A DNA stretch of 64,000 bases from Actinomyces ruminis. Its GTDB lineage: Bacteria > Actinomycetota > Actinomycetes > Actinomycetales > Actinomycetaceae. The notes beneath the pieces are model-generated. The model made no database searches. It was not told where the DNA came from and saw only the letters and a program-made list of their open reading frames with translations. Made by a program: the position numbers and the translations under genes. The stretch covers positions 1 to 64,000 of the forward strand of contig NZ_MTPX02000028.1 of the NCBI RefSeq assembly GCF_002154335.2. Direction: 5' to 3'. Every line of letters starts with the position of its first letter. Positions within the stretch are counted from its first letter, which is position 1. Positions 9,977 through 19,607 of the stretch are shown one piece after another.

Positions 9977-10648
9977 CTAGAACAGCGGGACCGCGCTATT
10001 GACCAGCTCCTGCGCTCGCTCGGCGGATGCGTCGGTGGAGACCGTCACGGTGACCGTGCCGTTCTCCCCCGGGGCGATCGTGTGGATAGCGGCAACGTAC
10101 TGCTGGGTCTCGCCCTGGTTCAGGGTGTAGCTGACTGTCGTGTAGGTGCCGGACGCTGACATCAGGGTGGTGCCGTCAAAGTCGGTGTACTGGATGCCGC
10201 TCTCTTCGAGTTCCTGTATGAAGTACTCCTTCATGCGCAACTCGGCGCTGTCGTAGTCGACCTGGCCGGTGATCTCCGTGGTTTCGCCGGAGTCCGCGGG
10301 GCTGGCGCCGATGACTTGGTAGGTCCCGAGCTTCTGCCGCACCGTGTCCGCATTCTGGCCCGTGGCCTGGACGTAGGCGTCCACGAGCTCGTCGTCGTCG
10401 GCGTCGTCGCTGGTGAGGGACGCCCAGTTGGACGGGATCATGACCACGTAACTGCCGTCGGGAAAGTCGACAAAGGTGTGGGCGCTGGTGGGGGTTGGAC
10501 TCGGCTCCGGAGTGGGCGAGAGCGTCTCCTGCGCGGTTGCCGTGCTGGCGTCCTCCGCATTGTCGGAGCCGGAGCAGGCGGCGAGCGATGCCGCCAGCAC
10601 GCCGGCGAAGGCGGCGGTCAGGCCGGTTCTACGGGACAGGTGGGTCAT
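9977..10648 (-). CDS. Lipoprotein paralogue 3 of 5
   Basis: 223 residues; AAGGA precedes ATG 10648. The N-terminus MTHLSRRTGLTAAFAGVLAA with LAAC lipobox has a twin-arginine-like RR, unlike paralogues 1, 2 and 5. After a Thr/Pro linker (LSPTPEPSPTPTS) comes the shared core VDFPDGSYVVMIPSNWASLT, DDADDDELVDAYVQATGQNAD and a final helix SAERAQELVNSAVPLF. It is closest to paralogue 4, which starts almost identically. Confidence 0.85.
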   Translation of the reverse strand: MTHLSRRTGLTAAFAGVLAASLAACSGSDNAEDASTATAQETLSPTPEPSPTPTSAHTFVDFPDGSYVVMIPSNWASLTSDDADDDELVDAYVQATGQNADTVRQKLGTYQVIGASPADSGETTEITGQVDYDSAELRMKEYFIQELEESGIQYTDFDGTTLMSASGTYTTVSYTLNQGETQQYVAAIHTIAPGENGTVTVTVSTDASAERAQELVNSAVPLF

Positions 10649-10716
10649 GGGAGTCCTTCGCGGTTGACTACGCGGCTATTGCCTGGAACGGCGGCTTGAG
10701 GTCGAGGCCACCGGGG

Positions 10717-11412
10717 TCAGATGGAGCTGAGGATCGCGTCGGCCAGTTCCTGGGCGCGCTCTGCGGAGTCGGTGCTGGTGATGGTGAAAACGATGATCCC
10801 GGTGGCCTTGGGGTTGAGTACGTTGATCATGGTCGTGTACTGCGCCTGGACCAGATCCAGGGAGTAGGACATGAGCCTGGCCTCGGCGCCGCTGCCCGTA
10901 GTCGCGGTGCTGATGCTGATGTCATCGGGCTTGAGACCGTATTCCTCCATGTCGGCGGAGATCTCCTCCTCCGAGCGCAACTCGGTCGCGTGGCTGTCGG
11001 TCTGGACGTCAAGCTCTTCGGTTATGCCGGAGTCCGCGCCGCTGGCGGCAATCACGGTGTACGCATCGAGCTTCAGCCGCACGGTGTCTGCATCCAGGCC
11101 CGTGGTCTGAATGAAGGCATTGACGCGCTCGTCGTCGTCGGCGTCGTCGCTGGTGAGTACGGTCCAGTCGGAGGGAACCGCGAAGGCGACGTTGGTGTCC
11201 GGGATCTCCACGGCGGTGTACCCGTCGGGGATGGTCACGGCTGAGGCTGAGCCGTCGTCCGCGTCCGCCGTAGCTGTGGCCTCGCCGGTCTCCTGGCCGG
11301 TGGCGGTGTCGGCGCCCTCCGCATTGTCGGAGCCGGAGCAGGCGGCAAGCGAGGTTGCCAGTGCGGCGGCGAATGCCGTGGTCAGAGCGGTTCTGCGGGA
11401 TAGCCGGGTCAT
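10717..11412 (-). CDS. Lipoprotein paralogue 4 of 5
   Basis: 231 residues; the leader MTRLSRRTALTTAFAAALAT...LAAC and the mature start SGSDNAEGADTATGQE are near-copies of paralogue 3, as is the untranslated region (GGACTCCCATGACC), showing a recent duplication. The core VEIPDTNVAFAVPSDWTVLTS, DDADDDERVNAFIQTTGLDAD and C-terminal SAERAQELADAILSSI keep the family pattern. Probably anchored to the outer face of the membrane. Confidence 0.85.
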   Translation of the reverse strand: MTRLSRRTALTTAFAAALATSLAACSGSDNAEGADTATGQETGEATATADADDGSASAVTIPDGYTAVEIPDTNVAFAVPSDWTVLTSDDADDDERVNAFIQTTGLDADTVRLKLDAYTVIAASGADSGITEELDVQTDSHATELRSEEEISADMEEYGLKPDDISISTATTGSGAEARLMSYSLDLVQAQYTTMINVLNPKATGIIVFTITSTDSAERAQELADAILSSI

Positions 11413-11535
11413 GGGAGTCCTTCGCGGTTGGCTACGCGGGTGTTGCCTTGATCAGCGGCTGGAAGCCGTTGGGGTAGGAACGCCGGTTGCGCTCCTACCC
11501 CAACGGTAACGAATTAGGTGTCAGTATGTTGCGAG

Positions 11536-12270
11536 TCAGATGGAGCCGAGGATCACGTCGGCCAGTTCCTGGGTCCGCTCGGCATCGTCGGTGCTGATGG
11601 CGATGAGCGCCAAGTCGTCACCGCCGTTGGCGTAGACGACCACGTAGGTGCCCTCGGTGGTCGGCCCGCCATCGATCGGCAGAGTGTAAGTCTCCACGAC
11701 GGCGTCCTGGCCACTGGCGGTGGTCGTCTCGGTGTAGGTACCGGGCTGGAAGACCATGCCCGCGTCCTCGTTGTTCTGATTCTCCAGCAGGGCGACCATG
11801 TCGTTCTCGGAGGGCATGCTGCTGAAGCCCTCGGCGATCTCTACGTTCAAGTTCTCGGCGTAGTCGCTGGTGCCGCTGGTGTCCATGGTGTACAGGGCGA
11901 GGGAGTCGAGCATGGCGATGGTTTCGTCCTCGGTGCGGCCGAGGGTCGTGGCCAGGGCGGAGACGAACTCGGTGTTGGCGACGGTGTCGCTGGTGAGGGT
12001 AGTCCAATCGGAGGGGACGGCGATGGACAGCTCGGCGCCGGGCACCTCGGTGAGGGTGTAACCGTCGGGCACGGTCGGCTCGGCGGCTGCTTCGGTCTCG
12101 TCGGTGCTGTCGGAGCCGGCGTCCGTATCGGCCGCGGCGCTGACCTGCTGGTCGGAGCCCTGATCCGCGGCGTCGTCGGAGCTGGAGGAGCAGGCGGACA
12201 TGGACGCCGTCAGGGCGACGGCGGTCAGGCCGGTAGCCGCGATAGTGGTTAGGTGGGACAGACGGGACAT
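11536..12270 (-). CDS. Lipoprotein paralogue 5 of 5 (operon-proximal)
   Basis: 244 residues from ATG 12270. Leader ATGLTAVALTASMSAC and mature start SSSSDDAADQGSDQQVSAA match paralogue 1 closely, so the five genes fall into two leader types (1, 2, 5 and 3, 4). Core: VPGAELSIAVPSDWTTLT, TVANTEFVSALATTLGRTED, and C-terminal DDAERTQELADVILGSI. It is the first gene transcribed if the five form one unit. Its 5' end diverges from clpB. Confidence 0.85.
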   Translation of the reverse strand: MSRLSHLTTIAATGLTAVALTASMSACSSSSDDAADQGSDQQVSAAADTDAGSDSTDETEAAAEPTVPDGYTLTEVPGAELSIAVPSDWTTLTSDTVANTEFVSALATTLGRTEDETIAMLDSLALYTMDTSGTSDYAENLNVEIAEGFSSMPSENDMVALLENQNNEDAGMVFQPGTYTETTTASGQDAVVETYTLPIDGGPTTEGTYVVVYANGGDDLALIAISTDDAERTQELADVILGSI

Positions 12271-12419
12271 GGGAGATTCCAATCTCTGCTGGGACTGTGT
12301 GTAACAAACACGCTACTCGAAGAACCGTTGATAACGAAATGGGTAGGGTTCCCCTGGGAGAACTACCCGCCCATGCGGGCAGTGATTTGAGACACACTCG
12401 GTGGGTCGGCGTTCATAAA

Positions 12420-12440
12420 GTTGAGTGGAATAGACTCAAG
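12420..12440 (+). promoter_or_regulatory. HAIR operator (HspR site) of clpB
   Basis: GTTGAGT-GGAATAG-ACTCAAG, the same half-sites as the dnaK HAIR, 69 bases before the clpB ATG. TTGAGA at 12387-12392 with TCATAA at 12413-12418 may be the promoter, although spacing is long (20). Puts clpB in the HspR regulon, as known in Streptomyces and Bifidobacterium. Confidence 0.9.
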
Positions 12441-12509
12441 GTTGCGTCGGTTGAGGCGTGCAGAACTCCGGACCGTCTGCGTCCGGGCATCCACGTCAAG
12501 GAGGTCCCT

Positions 12510-15212
<2,703 letters not shown>

Positions 15213-15294
15213 CCGGTCAGCACCAGGCCGTGCCGGGCCCGAGCGCTGCAACACGGCGCCCGGGTCCGGCGCACACCAGTGCGAGAATGGGGTC

Positions 15295-16002
15295 ATGTCT
15301 TCTACCTCGGCCCATTCTCAAGCCGCCTCACCCGCGACCACTACTGCCGCTTCAGGTGGACGCTGGCGCGGCCCCGGCCGTCCGCCGGCGGGCAGTGAGG
15401 ACAAGCGTGAACGCATTCTCAACGAGGCCGTCGCCCTGTTCGGCGCCCATGGCTACGCGGGCACCTCGCTCGCGGATATCGCGGCCGCCGCCGAGATCTC
15501 CAAGGCCGGCCTGCTGCATCACTTCTCCTCCAAGGAGGCGCTGTTCGCCCAGGTGCTTGCGCGTCGCGACCGCGAGGACCGTGCGAGCCTGCTGGGCGAT
15601 GAACAGCTCAAGGACGATCCCTGGAGCTTGCTGGACGCCTTCGTGGCCCTGGTTGAGCACAACACCCGCCACCGCGAGCTGGTGGCGATCTACACGGCAA
15701 CGACGCCGGCCGTTCTGGCCGCCGACCACCCGGCGCACGCCTGGCTGGCCCAGCACCTGGCGGAGTCCATCGCGCAGATCGAGGCGAGCCTGGAGCGGGG
15801 CAAGGTCATCGGCACGGTGCGTCTTGAGGCGCCCTCGCGTCTGATCGCGCGCTCGGTGGTGGCGCTCAGTGATGGGCTGCAGATCCAGTGGCTGTGCGCG
15901 ACCACGCCCGACACGGCTGCGGCGTCGAACGTCGGTACCGGGATGGTCGACGAGATGCGCCTGTACGTGGAGGACCTCAAACAGCGCTGGCGGATCGACT
16001 GA
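15295..16002 (+). CDS. TetR/AcrR-family transcriptional regulator
   Basis: 235 residues. After a disordered Ser/Ala/Thr start, the DNA-binding domain covers about residues 38-85: RERILNEAVALFGAHGYAG, TSLADIAAAAEISKAGLLHH, FSSKEALF. The remaining all-helical domain binds an unknown ligand. The ATG at 15295 sits six bases after GAGAAT (15283-15288), so the mRNA is probably leaderless. No divergent target gene is adjacent; clpB lies upstream on the same strand. Confidence 0.9.
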   Translation: MSSTSAHSQAASPATTTAASGGRWRGPGRPPAGSEDKRERILNEAVALFGAHGYAGTSLADIAAAAEISKAGLLHHFSSKEALFAQVLARRDREDRASLLGDEQLKDDPWSLLDAFVALVEHNTRHRELVAIYTATTPAVLAADHPAHAWLAQHLAESIAQIEASLERGKVIGTVRLEAPSRLIARSVVALSDGLQIQWLCATTPDTAAASNVGTGMVDEMRLYVEDLKQRWRID

Positions 16003-16054
16003 TTCTCCCCGCGCCGCCAACGCCAGCTCAGTCGCACCAACACACGCGAATCCG

Positions 16055-16397
16055 CTAGGTGGGCCAACCGATGTCCTCGAGTTCACGGTCGGGAAGTACT
16101 GGCAGCACTTGGTCGGGGCCGGCGCCTCGGGAAACCAGCCACGGCTCTCCTCGGCTCGGGCGTCGGTGACGATCATGACTTCCTCGGCGAACGGGCAGTC
16201 CGGGTCGTCAAACATGGAGATCGCCACCCGCACGTCGTCAACGTCGTCCCGGGAGAGAAGCTCCTCAAGGACGGCGCATGCCTGCTGGGGGTCGGGCATG
16301 TCCTGCGGCTCTCCGTCGAGCACCGCGTTGGCCATGATGCTGCCGGTGACGTGGTTGCCCTCGAAGAACTCCTCCAACGTCAGCAGCGGCGGTGCAT
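16055..16397 (-). pseudogene. Small conserved immunity-like protein, two frameshifts
   Basis: Inferred 114-residue protein on the minus strand. ATG 16397 leads, after one missing base, into PPLLTLEEFFEGNHVTGSI; the middle reads ACAVLEELLSRDDVDDVRVA and MFDDPDCPFAEEVMIVTDAR. A second one-base break near 16125 restores VLPVLPDRELEDIGWPT and the TAG stop at 16055-16057. The pattern EEFFEGN...GSI...DDVRV...WPF/CPF..V.V.T recurs in uncharacterised actinobacterial proteins found near toxins; I recall no name. It faces the toxin-immunity genes at 16455-18348. Confidence 0.55.
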
Positions 16398-16454
16398 GGT
16401 TTGTGAAACCTCGGTGTTACCGTTCTGGTATCGGGTAGGGTCGGGGTTATGAGG

Positions 16455-17250
16455 ATGGACAAGGCCACCCGGCATGAGGCGTGGCTGCACGCCACCCCGC
16501 AGTGGGTGGACTCGGAGATAGACGAGATGTTGGAAGAGGCTGGTCGCCCATGGGGGTGGGCCAGCAGGCCAGCGAGCAGCACCTGGAGCGATTCAAGGAA
16601 GTGCTGCCGGCCTCGGTGCTGCAGCTGTGGCGCCGCTTCGGCTTCGACGGCTTCGGCCAGGGCCGCTGGTGGTTCACCGACCCCCTGGAGTGGCAGCCAG
16701 TAGTGGACGCCTGGCTCGAGGACACCGAGGTGCCCTTCCCCGAGCAGAAGTGGTGGTGCCTGTCCCGCTCCGCCATGGGCGACATGGAGCTGTGGGGGGA
16801 GGTCTCCGGCCCCGCACTTACCATCACCCCCACCCTGGCTGGATACGACCACACGCCAGAAGCGCAGGCAGGATGTCCGACCCGGTGATGCGCGAGCGCA
16901 TGGGCTGCACCATCATGACCTCAGAGTTGGAGGATACGTTCGAGGATGATCACACCGGCGAGCTGCTGGTGGACTGGGCGATTGAGCACCTGGGCACCCT
17001 GGGCCCGGGCCAGGTCTACGGGCTGACCCCCGCCTACTGCTTCACCGGCAAGACCAGCACCAGCCAGGTGGGCATCGAGGACGCGGTAGCGCACCTGACC
17101 TTCCTCGCCCAGGCCCAGGAGCACCAACTAGTGGAGGACTTCTCCGACGCGGTCGCCGGCATAGCCGCAGGCATCGCCGCAGACAGTCAAGGTGTCGGCA
17201 GCCAAGACCGCTCTGTGGACCAAGACGATACCGACGCCTCGGGAAACTGA
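16455..17250 (+). pseudogene. GAD-like/DUF1851 immunity protein (Tdi1-like), two frameshifts
   Basis: About 265 residues in three frames. Start ATG 16455: DKATRHEAWLHATPQWVDSE. After a missing base near 16550: LERFKEVLPASVLQLWRRFG, FDGFGQGRWWFTDPLEWQP, then FPEQKWWCLSRSAMGDMELW. After another near 16868: MSDPVMRERMGCTIMTSE, LVDWAIEHLGTLGPGQVYG, LTPAYCFTGKTSTSQVGIED. The first half matches the GAD-like domain (FGFxGFGxGRxWxxxPxEW), the second DUF1851, the two-domain make-up of Tdi1-type immunity proteins that neutralise Tde1 DNase toxins. The toxin starts six bases after its stop. Confidence 0.65.
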
Positions 17251-17256
17251 GTCTTG

Positions 17257-18348
17257 ATGCCCCCACACCCCAACAACCCCAGCCCTGCCAACAACGCCGT
17301 CCCGGGCTTGGTGGCTGCGGATATGTTCACGCCGGGTCGTGCCGGGGGCAGGGACGTGCTGGTGTGGGAAGGCAGCGCGGCCGCCCCGGCCAGTCCGCTG
17401 CCCTGGCACTCGAGCACGCCGGTGGAGGTCTTCTTCCACACCGGGCACAGGCCCGGCACCCGGGCGCTGCTCCAGGAGTTCACCCGCCAGCTGGACCGCC
17501 AGCTCTCAGCCCTGTCACTCCTGTCCGCCCAGCGCCTACTCGAAGGCATACGCACCTACCGGGAACAAGGCCGCGAGCCCACGTCCGAGTCTGTCAGGAA
17601 AGCCCGCAAGGACTTCATGAAAGACGTTATGCGCGAACTGCGGGACAAATACCAGTTCTCAAAGAAGGATGCGCGTGCCAAGACGGCCGAGATCAATGAT
17701 GCGCTGGTGGTGTTGCATGAGTCGGATCAGGTGACGTTCGGTCCTTCGCAGCCGGGGTTGAGTGCGGATGGCTACCCGTCGATGGGGCATGGGCCGGTCA
17801 ACTCCTCCATCGGCTCCCAGGGCAAGCCCATGGCCACCGCACTCGAACAAGCAGCCCTAGCCGTCCCCGCCGAGCAGCGCGCTGGCGTACGCATCCTGAT
17901 ACGGGCAGTACTCACAGACAGTCCCGAACTGGCCAAGCAGCTGCGCACTGGCCAGGCGGCGTTGGAGCCCCGCTCTCAGACTCAGAAGACGTCAACCAGT
18001 CCCAGAGCACCGCCCTGGACCCCCACCAAGGTCGCCACCGACATCGCCAACAACACCACCCCCTGGCAACCACGACCCACCGACACGCAAACGCAGACAA
18101 CCACTCCGCCTCAGCGGCAGCTCACCCACGACGCGCCAACCCTGCAGCCCTCCCCGCCGACATCCAGACCCGGCCGGGACCCCGAGAACTCCGCTGCCCT
18201 ACGCAAACCACGCGCCGCCCGCAAACGCACCCCCGAGGACATCAAGACCGCCATCAACACCCACGCCCAGCAAATCCGCCAGAACGCCCGAACACCACAA
18301 ACCACCAGAACTCACACCAACCCCAAACATCCAAGACTCAGCCGATAG
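17257..18348 (+). CDS. Ntox15/Tde1-like DNase toxin domain protein with long Pro/Thr-rich tail
   Basis: 363 residues from ATG 17257, six bases after the immunity gene. Residues ~55-200 look like polymorphic toxin type 15: EFTRQLDRQLSALSLLSAQR, RTYREQGR, an HxxD motif at His154-Asp157 (VLHESDQV) and GHGPVNSSIGSQG (~178-189). In Tde1 of Agrobacterium the HxxD motif is needed for DNase activity. The tail (~210-363) is Pro/Thr/Gln-rich and ends in basic residues; toxin domains of this kind are normally C-terminal, so this extension is odd. No secretion signal or N-terminal delivery domain is seen, so this could be a detached cassette. Confidence 0.65.
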   Translation: MPPHPNNPSPANNAVPGLVAADMFTPGRAGGRDVLVWEGSAAAPASPLPWHSSTPVEVFFHTGHRPGTRALLQEFTRQLDRQLSALSLLSAQRLLEGIRTYREQGREPTSESVRKARKDFMKDVMRELRDKYQFSKKDARAKTAEINDALVVLHESDQVTFGPSQPGLSADGYPSMGHGPVNSSIGSQGKPMATALEQAALAVPAEQRAGVRILIRAVLTDSPELAKQLRTGQAALEPRSQTQKTSTSPRAPPWTPTKVATDIANNTTPWQPRPTDTQTQTTTPPQRQLTHDAPTLQPSPPTSRPGRDPENSAALRKPRAARKRTPEDIKTAINTHAQQIRQNARTPQTTRTHTNPKHPRLSR

Positions 18349-19027
18349 CCGGCTGTTGTGTCCTGGATAGGAAGGATCACTGCGCATGGGGCAGGGGAAG
18401 CTCCTGCTGGGGTTGAGGGATCGGGCGATGAGGATGACGTTGGAGGCTCTGGCTGACGCAGCGAGGTTGATGGGGAGCGATCAAGTGGATCCGTCGGCGA
18501 GCTGGGCTAGTTCTGCGTACGTGGGTGCGGCGGGCGGAAGTGGGCCGGGGAGCACGGTCCGGGATCACCACGAGCGTCGCTGATTGCATTCAAAGGGTCT
18601 GGAGGAGGGCCGCGGGTCGGGACGGGCCAACGCGATCTTGAGGAGTGCGTCGGCTGTTTTCGCGACCGGTGCTCGCACCGCCCGTCCCGATGATCCGCCG
18701 TTACGTGGAGTCCGCCAGGGGCCTGTGCTGATTTGCCAGGTGCCGGGCCAAGGACGCCCCACACAATCGCTCTGCACCCAGGCAGCAGAGCCTCTCTGAT
18801 CTCGCGGACCGTCGCTTCTGTCAATCAGGGCTTATACAGACCATTGAACACGCCCCGCCGGACCGCGATGAGAGGGAAGCCTGGCCACACCACCACTACA
18901 CGCCCAGCGGCGGATGAACATCACGGGCATTGGCCGCCGCGTCGCCTGATGCTGGACCGCCCGCTCCCGCCCAGCCGGACGTGCTTCCAGGCGCGCATCG
19001 ACTGTGGACAGACGCCGAACCACCCCG

Positions 19028-19164
19028 AGTTTGGACCGTCCACGTCGGTTTGGACCCCCTACGTCGGTTTGGACCGCCCACGCGGCATGCAACAGCGGTC
19101 CAAACAGACTTTCGCGGTCCAAACAGAGGAAAGCGGTCCAAACAGACTTTCGCGGTCCAAACAG
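19028..19164. repeat. Bipolar array of 19-nt repeats (three forward, four inverted)
   Basis: GTTTGGACC-type units start at 19028, 19047 and 19066, exactly 19 bases apart. After a 12-base gap the inverted unit GGTCCAAACAGACTTTCGC and variants start at 19097, 19116, 19135 and 19154, again 19 bases apart. Units share the 9-10 bp core and vary elsewhere. The two arms can pair with each other in several registers. Confidence 0.85.
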
Positions 19165-19260
19165 GGGAGGTCGGCAGTGGGAATCCCCGCGACACGCCGG
19201 TCTGGAGCACCACGTTCGCGCCGATAACGCGCGATAACTCACCCTCGAGCCGCCAGGGCG

Positions 19261-19295
19261 AAAAAAGAGGCCCCGCGCCATCGGCGCGGGGCCTC
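19261..19295 (-). terminator. Strong intrinsic terminator reading leftward
   Basis: GAGGCCCCGCGCC (19267-19279), loop ATC, GGCGCGGGGCCTC (19283-19295): a perfect 13-bp stem. On the minus strand it is followed by six T (19266-19261), so it ends transcription coming from the right. No leftward protein gene is evident upstream of it. Confidence 0.85.
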
Positions 19296-19607
19296 GGTCG
19301 GACTTTGGGGGCGCGGTCCCTGAAACGCGTCAACCCCAAACGCACCGGCACGTCATCGGAGTCCCTGAACCTCCTCGATGCCGCGAGCGTTCCGACATGC
19401 GTAATCATATGCCGTCCCGCGTGGTTAATCCATCCAGGAAAGCCCGGAATTCTGCGGGAGTCCGGTAACGGATGGGTTGCGGTTGGCTGGGGGTGTGCCA
19501 GCCGGAGCCGGATGCGCGCGGAACTCCGGGGTTCACCCCGTCGCTCAGCAGATGGCACACAGGCTGTCCTACGGACACTGTGAGTCGCGCTGTGCCAGGA
19601 TCGGGGC

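Larger units (their letters stand above)
18349..19607. other. 1.26-kb stretch without a convincing gene
   Basis: Holds a 19-nt-period repeat array and a leftward terminator (listed separately). At 18386-18583 an ATG behind AGGAAGGA opens a 65-residue frame (MGQGKLLLGLRDRAMRMT...) that could be a small gene, at about 0.3 likelihood. On the minus strand around 18600-18780 a frame with KTADALLKIALARPDPRP looks faintly protein-like but has no start. Together with the toxin region it looks like an accessory or decayed insertion. Confidence 0.5.

Noticed and set aside
18386-18583. Small gene of 65 residues
   Set aside because: It has a plausible ribosome site but a product that soon becomes low-complexity and matches no known family. 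Mentioned within the gene-free stretch, not called.
19028-19164. CRISPR array
   Set aside because: Units are only 19 bases apart including the repeat, spacers would be under 10 bases, polarity flips in the middle and no cas gene is near.
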